From Rhyacophila brunnea (taxonomy: Eukaryota; Arthropoda; Insecta; Trichoptera; Rhyacophilidae): a DNA stretch of 64,000 nucleotides. Below the pieces are notes generated by a model, which searched no databases, was not told the origin of the DNA, and saw only the letters and a program-made list of their open reading frames with translations. The DNA lies in contig JAGYXB010001614.1 in the NCBI GenBank assembly GCA_022495005.1, forward strand, positions 88,458 through 152,457. The letters are read 5' to 3'. A program made the translations under genes and the position numbers. Position 1 is the first letter of the stretch. Each line of letters starts with the position of its first letter. This document shows positions 23,486 through 33,617 of this stretch, one piece after another.

Positions 23486-23960
23486 TAATCTGACTCCAGA
23501 CCATTGGACTTCTCAGTTCTTAACCGGACACGGTGGTTTTGCCTCCAAGCTCTGTCAGCTTGGCCTAATAGAATCTCCGACTAGCTTATGTGGCGAATTG
23601 CAGGATGCCAATCACATCCTCTGGGAGTGTCCTCATATGTCGGTTGAAAGGGAAGAGCTTCTCAAGTCGGTCCGACCCTCAGTTGGACCGGTCGGCCATT
23701 GCGACTTGGTACCTACGAGGGAAAATTTCTCAGCTTTTAAAAAGTTTGCGGCATTTCATCGAGAATTTACCGTAATACATTCTATCGAAGTAGGAATCAC
23801 GCACACTTTAGTGCACGCCAACAAGGTCTTGGGAAGTTACTTCTGGAACACTTTCAGCACAAATTTTAAGAACGCCTAACATTCGTTACGCCACAGTATA
23901 CGCCTGCATAACGGGTGTGGAGACGTAGCGGGTGGTGGAGGGAAAAACGAGTATCTTATT
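23486..23960 (+). pseudogene. R1-like LINE C-terminus, best-preserved copy
   Basis: The frame is open from about 23475 to the TAA at 23877. It reads TPDHWTSQFLTGHGGFASKL, QLGLIESPTSLCGE, then DANHILWECPHMSVEREE and KVLGSYFWNTFS near the end. LTGHG.F...L...G and the C...H...C finger (Cys, His and Cys visible at LCGE, NHI and WECP) are typical of the C-terminus of R1-clade ORF2 proteins. A 3' UTR of about 80 bp follows (GCCACAGTATACGCCTGCAT). Everything upstream of the tail is missing. About 128 codons without a stop suggest a recent copy. Confidence 0.82.
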
Positions 23961-24039
23961 ATAATATATTATATCGTTTATATATAATTTTCAGTATCTC
24001 CTAGATACTTGACCATAATAAATTGAATCAGACGGTACA

Positions 24040-24125
24040 ACATTGAAGGTCACCTAACGTTTATTACGCTACGGTATATACCCACATAACATACGTGGCA
24101 AATGGTGAGGGAAAGTAAGTATCTT
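24040..24125 (+). mobile_element. Second 3'-UTR fragment of the R1-like LINE
   Basis: CACCTAACGTTTATTACGCT and the following ACGGTATATACCCACATAAC repeat the 3' UTR found at 23876-23960 with moderate divergence. It is a very short, 5'-truncated relative or a partial tandem duplication of the tail. Confidence 0.55.
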
Positions 24126-24428
24126 TCACAATAATAAATAATTACTAGCTAACCGGTATTATATTTTTTTACGCTTTATATGATAGGGTATTAATTAGAA
24201 AATGACTCGCGACCCAAAATTACATCGTTTGGTATATTGAGTGAGCTATGAAACATTTATATTTATAACGGAATTTTCAAACTTGGAAAAAAATGATTGC
24301 ATTTAAGATTCTTTTGTTAGGAAGACCTAAATATACTTTTTATTAGTATTGCCCAAATTTGGGTTGCGAAAGTTAAGAAACCTTTATACGCTGGACAAAA
24401 AAAAACAAATATCGGGAAATCCAAATTG

Positions 24429-24912
24429 AATAATTACAAGAAAAAAAGAACTTTTTATATACCACGTTTTTCTGTTAAATCATATAAACTTGACAATTCT
24501 ATGTATTAATAATTTAGGATAAATAAGGCAATTGTCAACAAATCATTTTTATGCTATTTTGCAGCAAACAAATATAGAATACTGAAATGTCATTTTGATT
24601 TCCATAGTAACGCACGTATATATTAATAATTTAGTTGCTAGGACCACTCCCTTAGCAACCAATAATAGTAGATTGGATTACGGATTTCTTCCGAAATACC
24701 TTTTCATACAAAACAGAATTAACTGAAAATGAATTCAATTCTACTTAAAGAGGGATGATTATTGAAAAAATGCATTGGTAACGTGTTCTGATATCTTCTA
24801 AAAGTTTCAAATGTCTAGCTAGTCGGGAAGTTAGTTAAAAATTGATTGCAAGATTTGTACTGGATAAACAACCACCGGAAAAACAAGAATACGAGCTAAG
24901 AAAAACGTGGTA
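24429..24912. mobile_element. Repeat family E, copy A
   Basis: One of three copies within 5 kb (others 26385-26796 and 28949-29373). All share AATAATTACAAG-type starts, GAACTTTTTATAT, an internal GAATTCAATTCTACTTAAA, GGGAAGTTAGTTAAAAAT and an end close to GAGCTAAGAAAAACG. ACCACGTTTTTCT near the left and its reverse complement at the right end form a short inverted repeat. This suggests a non-autonomous DNA element, though about 30 bp of shared sequence lies outside the left repeat. An internal GTTGCTAGG / CCTTAGCAAC pair is also visible. Confidence 0.6.
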
Positions 24913-25131
24913 AAAAATGGTTACAATAGTGATTATGGAACGCTATGTGACGTCACTAATTAAAACTTCACAACTATCTTTGTATTTTCGTTTATGTATG
25001 TAATATTGACGGAATTTCGAATTAAGGTGACTCAACATTTTATGCAACCAGGGCTTAGGTAGGTAATGTTAGCTTAGGTAGGTACGATTCTAAGGCCAAG
25101 TTATGAATTAATTGTCAATAATATTTGTATT

Positions 25132-25240
25132 ATGCCCACGATCGTCAAGCGGTAACATGTCGGCTTATAGAGTTGTGGATCTTGGGATTGAATCCCGAAT
25201 CTGACAAATTCATATAAATTTTTTTTGTTGTGAATGTGTG
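25132..25240 (+). repeat. tRNA-derived SINE head, family S1-related
   Basis: The tRNA-like head reads GCCCACGATCGTCAAGCGGT, then CGGCTTATAG, with a B box GGATTGAATCC. The CTGACAAATTCAT link and a short tail follow. The body signature is missing, so this is a truncated copy ending next to the telomere-like foldback. Confidence 0.6.
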
Positions 25241-25257
25241 TTAAAAAAACAAAAATC

Positions 25258-25457
25258 GGTACTGTTCAGTTATCAGGAATACAGCGGAAAACACATTTTG
25301 AAAATAGCAGATAAACTGGATTATTTGTTAGGTTAACCTAACCTAACCAAACCCAACCTAACCTAACCTAAACTAACCCAAACTAACAAATAATCCAGTA
25401 TATCGGGTATTTTCAAAATGTGTTTTCCGCTGTTTTCCTGATAACCGAACAGTACCC
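25258..25457. repeat. Foldback with telomere-like CCTAA loop (T1)
   Basis: The left arm (25258-25332) and right arm (25382-25457) are inverted copies of about 74 bp with roughly six differences; shared blocks include ACAGCGGAAAACACATTTTG and CTGGATTATTTGTTAG. The loop (about 25332-25381) is made of CCTAA-type units, some drifted to CCCAA or ACTAA. (TTAGG)n is the insect telomere repeat, known from other insects. The arms contain no recognised gene. A single arm plus TTAGG-type repeats recurs at 55157-55222, so this is a mobile or duplicated unit rather than a chance palindrome. Confidence 0.85.
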
Positions 25458-26286
25458 AAAAATCAATTATCAATTCGCTGCCTGATTTCCAGGTTGTTCT
25501 ATATCACATTTTTAAGCAAAATGACTTTTAAATACCATTTTCTTCTATTTCCAGAGCTTTGTTTAAGCTATTAGTAAGACTACCAAAATTATGAATGGAT
25601 TTGTTGATAATGTTGAAAATAAGTTATTCTTTTATATGCAAAACATAGTTTTTATTATATTATATTATTATATATTGGTTGTGCAATTATTATTTCAATG
25701 TGAACTTTCAAATTGCTCTTCTGAGAATTTTTAGTAACATAGAACAACCTGGAAATCAGGCGGCGAATTAAGAATATACGTTTGTAATACATAATTATAT
25801 ATTATTGTGTTTCAAATATCCACGCAATAATAGCTAAAACGATCACGATAGTTTAAAAATAAATAACAATTTTCTTGTTTCGACCAAAGATGTTGCATGT
25901 TATATATTTTATATGTATTTATTTTTTTAAATATTTAAATCCATATTCCATTCCTAATTTAAAAATTGAAAGGAAAAAGGTTAGTGTTCGCATGCACACA
26001 CTGATACGCACGCACTTACTAATACCACGACAAGTCATGCAACGAATAACTCTTGCTGCCTGAGAACTTTAAAACTTTCCGATTCGTATTTGTTCTGCTC
26101 GCTTGGACCCGACGGCCACCATTGCACAGAGAGACAGCATTCTATATCAGTTGGACAATAATATATTTTTAATTAATTTATTTTAAAATAAAGATGCAAC
26201 TTAGTCCACACCACAAAACTTTCACATTTATGAAGTATACAATAATTGTTATAATAATAATCAGCCATCAGATATCGTCATAATAT
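25458..26286. other. Unassigned AT-rich DNA with a near-repeat of one block
   Basis: The blocks around 25470-25500 (CAATTCGCTGCCTGATTTCC, then AGGTTGTTCTAT) and 25742-25768 (AACAACCTGGAAATCAGGCG) are inverted copies of each other about 250 bp apart. They suggest a small inverted-repeat element at roughly 25470-25770. No gene is recognised. Confidence 0.45.
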
Positions 26287-27041
26287 CAACCTTGGAAAGG
26301 GAAAAGGGCGTAATCCACACAAATCAAATTTTGCAGAAGGCACACAAATGTTTCTCTCACGGTTTTCGGTCAAAGTTATAGTACAATAATTACGAGATAA
26401 AAAGAACTTTTTATATTCAACGTTTTTAAATTCTATTGAACCATATAAACTTGACTTGACTAGCTTAAACGATCAAAAAAAATGTACTTGACATATATTG
26501 ATTTCCATAGTAACGCATTTATTTATTAATAATTTGGTTGCTAGGACCCCCCAGACCAGACCAATAATGGTGTCGAAATAACTTTTCATACAAAACAGAA
26601 TTAACTGAAAATGAATTCAATTCTACTTAAATATTGCTAAAAGTATTAAACAATGCATTGGCATCGCATTCTGATATATTCTAAAAGTTTCAAATGTCTA
26701 GCTAGTCGGGAAGTTAGTTAAAAATCGATTGCAAGATTTGTACCGGACAAAGAACCACTGGACAAATAAGAATACGAGCTAAGAAAAACGTTGTAATAAA
26801 ATAGATATAACCTTAAAGACAGAACATGATAATTAATATTTTAGTTATTATATCCCTAATCTGATATTAATTATTGAGCTAATTAAATAAAAATGAAGTC
26901 GATTTTTCTACGTCACTTTCTTCTTTTTTAAAAAATTGCAAGCTAAATTTAGATGAGTATTATTTAGTCGTGTATAATGTTATGCAATAAAACCTATTTT
27001 TAAAAAACTGAGGGTTACTCCATTTTTCCTTTCTACAGTCG
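26287..27041. mobile_element. Second copy of the CGACTGTGGAAAGG element, with an E copy nested inside
   Basis: The left end (CTTGGAAAGGGAAAAGGGCG followed by TAATCCACAC and ATCAAATTTTGCAG) equals the reverse complement of the right end of the element at 2844-4006. The right end (GGGTTACTCC, TTTCTACAGTCG) equals the reverse complement of that element's left end. It is therefore an inverted relative. A complete E-family repeat occupies 26385-26796, so the host copy was only about 340 bp before that insertion. Confidence 0.65.
26385..26796. mobile_element. Repeat family E, copy B
   Basis: It shares the E-family blocks listed for copy A (AATAATTACGAG start, GAATTCAATTCTACTTAAA, GGGAAGTTAGTTAAAAATCG, ATACGAGCTAAGAAAAACG end). 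It lies inside the element at 26287-27041, so it inserted later. Confidence 0.65.
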
Positions 27042-27671
27042 AAATAGTGTGTCCATATTATTTTTTGTACACTAAATCCCAACTAATCATAGTTCAAAAC
27101 CATGTATCTCGACTGCAAGTTCACAACGGTCAGTTGGAAACTGTTTCATGCCATTGGAAGCACAGAGTAACACAGCTTCCAAAAGAATAATTGACAAATA
27201 CTTCATACATTCTACGTCTAATTAGTGTTTATTTTTATCAATATGGATCCATTTTCTGGACATCTTATGAAGTTTCTCCAAAACTTATTTTAAAGTGCGT
27301 GCAGAAGAATTCTTCAAACAACCATTTTCCGACTGCCTTTCTTCAAGGCATGTCGCTTTTCACTCTCTCGAAACTCGTAAGTTGTTTCTGCTCTTAGGAT
27401 ATTTTGCATGTTTTCACTAGGGATGATTTCCAATCGTAACGTCCTGAATAATTTCAATTTATATGCGCCCATCAATTAGTTAAAAGTGGTCACATCCATG
27501 ACCTATTCTGGATCAAAACTCGTATCAGGCCTTATCAGGCACCATTAGCTAAGGGTGTGAGACTAATGACTGTGATCTCCAGGAGAATAGAAATTTTTAA
27601 TTTTGTGCTGTGTATTTTGTTTTTTGAATTCATTAAATATACTTTGTAATAAGTGTAATGTAAATTTTTTT
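27042..27671. other. Unassigned DNA
   Basis: A 68-codon plus-strand frame at 27191-27397 is not recognised. No repeat family is visible. Confidence 0.25.
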
Positions 27672-27779
27672 TATTCTACGAATAATTCACAAGATTTAAG
27701 AATGTAAGAATCTAATTATTGCATCTCTCAGGTTTCGTGCCCACACACATAGACGACTAAGCTAAAGACGCCATACTTA
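27672..27779 (-). repeat. tRNA-derived SINE, family S2, internally deleted
   Basis: Reading the minus strand, a tRNA-like head (TATGGCGTCTTTAGCTTAGT, then GTGTGGGCACGAAACCTGAG) joins directly to the S2 3' tail (ATTCTTAAATCTTGTGAATT). The middle, including the B box, is deleted. The same head in plus orientation lies at 28107, so the two bracket the intervening repeat. Confidence 0.65.
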
Positions 27780-27832
27780 ATTATTGCGACAAAGTAATAC
27801 CAACTTTGATTTTAAATACAAATGCCGAAACG

Positions 27833-28255
27833 CAGTGGAAAATTTTAATTTTGGTTTCAATATTACATAAAAGTGCAATAATATTATATTCATACTTTGT
27901 AATATTGGTCGAATTCAACGAATAATTCACAAGATTTAAGAATGTATTAAATACTATTAGCAAGTTCAAGTAAGTTACAACAAAAAATCTTGGAGTGATC
28001 CGTGACGTCGGTTTGTAATTAAAGTAATACGCACTATGATTTAAAATACAAAAGCCGATAGCCAATAGTAGCTCAATTTGATCAGCGCTTCAAAGGGTAT
28101 TAAGAGCCATTAAGTATGGCGCCTTTTGCATAGTGGTCTATGTGCGTGGGCGCGAAACCCGAGAGTTGCAGGTTCGATTCTTGTAGGGTATCTTACTTTT
28201 TTAAAAAAGATTTTTTCAATTGGTTATCATATCTTTTCTCAGAAGTGTTTTCAAA
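27833..28255 (+). repeat. Composite SINE-flanked repeat (family C), copy 1
   Basis: The unit starts at CAGTGGAAAATT, holds an inverted S2 tail (AATAATTCACAAGATTTAAG at about 27920), a unique block (ATCTTGGAGTGATCCGTGAC) and ends in a plus-strand S2 SINE with a tRNA-like head (B box GGTTCGATTCTTG at about 28171) and body ATTTTTTCAATTGGTTA. The whole arrangement recurs at 54601-55055. Part of it (AAAGTAATACCAACTTTGATT at 27790) is also tandemly repeated upstream, so there was a local duplication. Confidence 0.72.
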
Positions 28256-28454
28256 ATAAATGAATACTACAGAACCACAACAATGAACCGGTAGATATTC
28301 TGTTGGTAGCCAAGATCCTTGCGAGATTATAGAGTAAATTGATGGTAAGTATGGTCACGAAAATTATATAAATTATGATTGACATAATTATTGTTCAATA
28401 AATTTCAGTATTTTTTTCAAAGGAACAATTAATCTGACCCATCAGTACGATGTT

Positions 28455-28700
28455 GTGGAACTTCGCGCGTCGTCCGCTTTCGTAGGGAAAACTTCGCAGA
28501 AAAAAGGAATTAGGGCGGCAGCCCGCGGGAACGATCACGTGACCCGCCCCCGCGCTAAAAACTTCGCCCGCCGATTGCCTCGCGACTCACCCTTTCGATC
28601 TTCTGCGCGCCTAATCTCTGATTTTCTCCGATGCCCCGTGCTCGCTTTCCAACCAGGGCCGTGGCGTTTGTTATTGCCATGGTGAACCAGCGTTACGACA
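28455..28700. promoter_or_regulatory. GC- and CpG-rich island, candidate regulatory element
   Basis: About 245 bp with high G+C and many CpG dinucleotides stand out sharply from the AT-rich surroundings. They contain an E-box palindrome (GATCACGTGACC) and GCCCGC runs (CCCGCCCCCGCG). A 76-codon plus-strand frame crosses it but looks like a by-product of base composition. No transcript evidence is available; a promoter, an enhancer or an unrecognised repeat are all possible. Confidence 0.35.
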
Positions 28701-28737
28701 TACTAAATTATCCTTTAAACTGCTATTACTTTCGTCT

Positions 28738-28754
28738 TCTTCTTCTTCTTCTTT
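28738..28754. repeat. Short CTT microsatellite
   Basis: CTTCTTCTTCTTCTTC forms a simple tract just right of the CpG-rich island. Confidence 0.8.
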
Positions 28755-28948
28755 ATCTTTTGTTTTCTTCTCATTCATTTCAATTGCATTAATTTAACAC
28801 TTGCCCACTTCGTCTACATGAAATACGGAATGTAAGGTAAACACTAAGCATATAAACAATGTGAATATACTGATTGTATTTGAATATATTTTATGCGCCG
28901 TTCTCGCATGCTGAATTTTTTCTTTAACTCTCTCCTGAACGTTAAACT

Positions 28949-29373
28949 AATAATTACAAGATAAAAAGAACTTTTTATATACAACTTTTTTAAATTTTCT
29001 GTTGAACCATATACACTTAACTTGACTAGCTTAAACGATTAAAAAAATGTAGGTACTTGACATGTCATATTGATTTCCATAGTAACGCACGTATATATTA
29101 ATAATTTTGTTGCTAGGACCCCAGACCCCCTAGCAACCAATAATGGTGTCGAAATAACTTTTCATACAAAACAGAATTAACTGAAAATGAATTCAATTCT
29201 ACTTAAAGATGGTTAAAAGTATTAAAAAAATACATTGGAATCGTGTTCTGATATATTCTAAAAGTTTCAAATGTCCAGCAGGTCGGGAAGTTAGTTAAAA
29301 ATCGATTGCAAGATTTGTACCGGACAAAGAACCACCGGACAAATAAAAATACGAACTAAGAAAAACATTGTAA
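28949..29373. mobile_element. Repeat family E, copy C
   Basis: The E-family blocks are in the same orientation as copies A and B (AATAATTACAAGATAAAAAG start, GAATTCAATTCTACTTAAAG, GGGAAGTTAGTTAAAAATCG, end at CTAAGAAAAACATTGTAA). Copies B and C are closer to each other than to A (both read TTGACTAGCTTAAACGAT). Confidence 0.65.
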
Positions 29374-29512
29374 AATCAAAAGGAATAACGCCTGTACACG
29401 TACATGAATTTACTGTCAGTAATAACGTGGAAATTAAACTATCGTGGCAATAAATATTTACATACCAAAAAGCAGATGGCCGCGACAATACACCCACAAA
29501 AAAGTACACACA

Positions 29513-29700
29513 CACGATAGCCGCACAGCTTAAGCTTCGTGGGTCCCAGGTTCAATTTCTTGGTCTGGCAAGTACAAAATATATGGTTTTTCAATTTGTA
29601 TTTGGAGTCAGTGTATGGACATAGTAGGTTGAGCAAATGGCTAACATCCATTTATCGTAAAAGAATCTCTTAAGGCTATACCTCAGCTGAGGCATGGTCT
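29513..29700 (+). repeat. tRNA-derived SINE, family S1
   Basis: The plus-strand copy has a tRNA-like head (GATAGCCGCACAGCTTAAGC, then GTGGGTCCCAGGTTCAATTT). The body follows (TTTGTATTTGGAGTCAGTGT) with the complement of the family signature (GGCTAACATCCATTTATCGT). The 3' end is diverged. Confidence 0.75.
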
Positions 29701-30036
29701 AAAAAGATTGTGACTAGGCCATGCGCGGATTGTGCAAATGACGCGAGCCGAACGAAATATAATTTGTCATAAAAATTCAACATGCGTCCTTTTAATGTTA
29801 TGTTTATTATTATATTCGTAATAATAATAGTGTATTCATTGACATGTTTTCTTTTTTAAGTACATGCGAAACGTTTTTTAGTCATCTTTACACGATTTAA
29901 GAATATATTCCTCCGACGCCATGACAAAACAAATTGACGTGCTCACAGGTCGACTATCGCTCTCCGACTGGCAATGCGGCCGAAATTTCGTCCCACATAC
30001 TGTTTGTAATTATTTGCCGTTTCACTTATGTACGCT

Positions 30037-30096
30037 CTTAATAACAACCTCCACTCTGTGGAGACCCAAACTTATGATCCTCTCAGGATCGAACAT
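30037..30096 (+). repeat. S1 SINE 3' tail fragment
   Basis: AACAACCTCCACTCTGTGGA and the following GGATCGAACAT-type end match the 3' hairpin and end of S1. The head and signature are absent. Confidence 0.55.
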
Positions 30097-30557
30097 ATTG
30101 AAGCAAGTGAGTGAGTATTTACGTTTGCATTGTAATGTTATGTTCGCGACAATACAAACTGCCAGCAGTAAATCTATAATCGTGTAAATAATCACATATC
30201 AATTTAAGTCGAATCGATAATCGTGATCAAGGTAGCATCAAATACTTTTTTTAGTTCGTGTGTCTCCGTAATATATAATATATTTGAAGTTACGAAATAA
30301 TAAAAATATTGCTGAAAAAGCATAAAAAACGTCGTTTTTCAACTAAAACAGTCTCAAACAATGTGTGCAAGTATAATTATGTTTAACATGCCGATTCAAC
30401 TTTTTATTAGCTTGGTTACTTGCCTAGGCAACCAGTTGACTTCAATGATGATTCACTGTTGAATCGACTAAAGGTAGAAAGGACCTCAACTTTCTTCAAT
30501 TCAACTTGCAAGTTGATCAACTTTGTCAAAATGGGTTACATGTAAGTTGTACGTATG
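30097..30557. other. Unassigned DNA
   Basis: Nothing is recognised beyond short AT-rich stretches. Confidence 0.2.
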
Positions 30558-30885
30558 CAGTTCATCGCGGGACACTTATTTGTGCACCGCAATACGTGAA
30601 ACATGAGTTCGTATAACATTTTATCAAATGACGAGTTCTTCGTTGAACATTTCACCATGGAATACATTTGTACGTATCTTACAAAATGCGGCGATAGTTT
30701 GCAAATAGTACTGTTCCAATTAGATTAACCCTAACCTAACCTAACCTAACCTGGTAAAGACATCTCATAAAATTTGCCACATATTGTAGCATTACAAATA
30801 ATATACTCCACGGTGAAATGTTCAACGAAGAACTCGTCATTTGATTAAATGTTACACTCACGAATAAGTGTCCTGCGGTGAACTG
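30558..30885. repeat. Second foldback with telomere-like repeats in its loop (T2)
   Basis: The best arm pair is 30626-30664 with 30808-30845: about 38 bp inverted with one or two differences (core GACGAGTTCTTCGTTGAACA). Weaker pairing continues outward (GGGACACTTATTTGTG against a complementary block near 30865-30880). The loop holds five CCTAA units at 30728-30752. The arms are unrelated in sequence to T1, so the shared feature is the architecture: arms around telomere-like repeats. Confidence 0.75.
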
Positions 30886-30999
30886 GTTTCGTACAATTTT
30901 CCGGATACGGTTAAAATCTGGTTTCCACTTATCAATAGGCTTTCTTTCCACTGTCATACAATTGAACGACAAAACAGACCGTTCGACGGAGGATGAGTA

Positions 31000-31190
31000 T
31001 TGGAGATGAAAGACGGTAGTAGTTGTTCGTGATGATGGAGTAGTTGTGATTTATTTACTGTTTCAAATAACTACAAGGATACAATCGATGCAATATAATA
31101 AATATAACGACAATTCTGTGCGATATGTCGATAATCGAGTGACATGTCCAAACTATTCTGATTCTCTATTTATTGACCGGCGCACTATGG
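31000..31190 (-). repeat. R4 family, diverged copy
   Basis: The layout parallels 11490-11740: GGATGAGTATTGGAGATGAA, a TTATTTACTG block (AATAAA on the minus strand), ATCGAGTGACATGTCC and TCTATTTATTGACC in the same order. Divergence is high. Confidence 0.4.
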
Positions 31191-31811
31191 AATAATATGT
31201 TGAAATGATTATGAAATAATATTAATTTTTAATGTTATAAAATTACGGTTCCGCTATCTCATAACCCTCATAACGAAATCATATTTTATATTGGTACTCA
31301 CTGATTGTACTTGAAAAAAATATATTTAATAAATAATATTATAATTGAGATCTGGGTCACATAAATTTGATGACAGGCACATAATATGTGTATAGGCACA
31401 TAGGTTTGTGATAGGTACTATGAATATTTGGTATTTTATCTGAAAATCTGAAATAAATGTAAACTCACATATGTAACTCATTTTGACACCCGCCATGGCC
31501 CGTGACGTATGTACCTAGCTACCATCCATCCCATGCCATACCACCATAATATAATATTTCGTTTCTCACAAGCGTTTATATAGAAATATTTCCTGAAACT
31601 GATAAAAAATATATTTAAAAAAAAGTACTCATAGATAATAGTATAATATTTCATACCAAACGTAATCAAAAGTATACGGAAAAACGTAATTTATTTAATA
31701 ACGTAATGTTTTATAAAAAAACGATATATTAAGTACAATAAAATTATGCAAAATGTTAATTTAAATTAAATTAAATTAGACACGATGTTTTTGAAGTCGA
31801 TAGCTATTTAG
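31191..31811. other. Unassigned AT-rich DNA
   Basis: No element is recognised. Short imperfect repeats of GGCACATA occur at 31375-31405. Confidence 0.2.
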
Positions 31812-31819
31812 GTTATAAC

Positions 31820-32259
31820 CAGTGGCGGCTCATCCATAATGCACTACGAAACTGCAGCATCCCCAAGCAAATTGAGCAAATTTATCTAAATTATATGAAA
31901 ATATCAATATTATTTAAGCGTGTATTAAGCTCGCCCGCGCACCAATAATATGCTCGAGTGGGCGAAGAAGGGGCGCGGGGAGTGGGGCTCGCAGCTAGGA
32001 GCTTGTACTGCCACTCTGACAGTATCTCGTGTTGCGTGCAGGTGTAGTGGGTGCAGCGGCTGAGCGCGACGCGACAGTTGTCGTGAACAACAAAAAGGTG
32101 ATAGACAGAAAAATCAATTTTATAATGCAATAAAAATACATATAATGTTTAATTTTAATAATTTTGATGTTAATAGTAAAATATAATCCAAATAAGCATT
32201 TTTTTATATTTTGAATCAACCGCAGCACCCCCAGATATAATATCCACGAGCCGCCACTG
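31820..32259. mobile_element. hAT MITE with CAGTGGCGGCTC ends and perfect target duplication
   Basis: The left end is CAGTGGCGGCTCAT and the right end in reverse complement is CAGTGGCGGCTCGT. The copy is flanked by a perfect 8-bp duplication, GTTATAAC, at 31812-31819 and 32260-32267. It is 440 bp long, without transposase. A GC-rich core (about 31925-32080, with GGGCGCGGGGAGTGGGGCTC) contrasts with AT-rich shoulders. CAGTGGCGG-type ends are common among hAT elements. The perfect duplication suggests a relatively recent insertion. Confidence 0.92.
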
Positions 32260-32267
32260 GTTATAAC

Positions 32268-33110
32268 ACCATTACCAAGACTATTCATTACAACCGAAAT
32301 AACCATCTAATTAAAAATATCCTGTAGAATTTAATATAATTTATATTATCATTTTGTAAACTGGAATTATACTAATTAATTGCTTATTCAATTAATTAAT
32401 TATAATTAAGAACTGATAACCGTATGTGAAATTTTATTTTGTATTATTTAAAAATATACTTAAGAATTCATAGAGTAATACCGAATTGGTACTTACACAA
32501 AAACGTTGAGATGTAATAATTATAATGAACATATCAGTATTTTCTGCCTCAAATTTCCTATTTCCATTAAATAATAATAAAATGTATGTCTCTTTCAGAA
32601 TAATAATTATTTACCTGCCTAGTTTGAAATTATAATTTTTCTATGTTTTTAACGCAGCGGTTTACAAACCGAGATAAAAGTAATTACAACTTAAGTTTTC
32701 CCGTCACGTGCCGCCAGTGAGAGCGCACCCAAACTAAAATCCACCCCCACCTCCACACCCTCTACAATTCCAGATGTAAGGCCACTTTAAAGCACGTCGT
32801 ATTAAGAATTGAGATTCAGCGCGATGATGACTTTCTGGGCACGTAATCGGAATCGGGTCCCCGCGCACTAATCGTGCACAAACACATGTGCCGACTTGTC
32901 AAACTTGTCTCGTTTGACGTTGTTGTGGATATTCTTCTTCATTCTCACTGTTGTTATAAAACCCATAATATAAAATCGTTATACCTACCTTTAAAAAAAA
33001 TCAGTGGTAAATACTCAATAGAAAAGATTATTACTTTTTAATAAACTATTTTTTTTATTCAACGAATAAGACACAAGCTTTCAGAATGTTACATTTGTTG
33101 GGTCACTCTA
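32268..33110. other. Unassigned DNA with a GC-rich patch at 32695-32915
   Basis: About 220 bp from 32695 include CCCGTCACGTGCCGCCAGTG and a CCACCCCCACCTCC run, with several CpG-containing motifs in a strongly AT-rich background. It may be regulatory or single-copy conserved DNA. A fragment of S2 SINE tail on the minus strand lies at 33048-33095 (TTCAACGAATAAGACACAAG). Confidence 0.3.
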
Positions 33111-33114
33111 GTGT

Positions 33115-33560
33115 GGTGTTCGATGTGTAGGTAGAGGATGATGATAATGACGAAGTCTACGATGTAGCAGGGTGAGATTTATTAGCAGCGTATCGGTACA
33201 ATAGTATATTATACATGATAGTTACTAGCTAAGTACTCTGATTCGAGTGACATCTAGATAAATTATTCTTCGTTATTTATACACTAAAAAGTAATACATT
33301 AACATTAAATTCTGTTACATAATCATATTGAACTAAATATAGAGTCTGCGTTTTAAATTGAGTAGCGAAATGAAATATTATTTGTTATTACAGTTGTACG
33401 AAAATATGATACTATAAAAAATGATTATTCAGCTAATACACCGTAATGATTTATAATGTGCTGTGATATGTAATAATATACCGTATTTAATGTCGCCAAA
33501 CAACTTGCTGATTTAGCTAAGATTGTTTGCTGGAAATGGATTCGCTGGGAATGTATTACT
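33115..33560 (-). repeat. R4 family, diverged copy
   Basis: Blocks in R4 order: TTATTAGCAGCGTATCGGTA, GAGTGACATCTAG and, further right, ATTTAATGTCGCC, which resembles the ATCGCC block at 11976. The copy is considerably diverged. Confidence 0.4.
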
Positions 33561-33617
33561 GCAGAGTAATTTGATATAATAGATATTTGATCGCTTATTA
33601 TTCTGCAGCTACACATT

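Noticed and set aside
30736..30972. Minus-strand 78-codon frame across the T2 right arm
   Set aside because: It runs through the telomere-like repeats and the foldback arm; no family is recognised and it is probably incidental.
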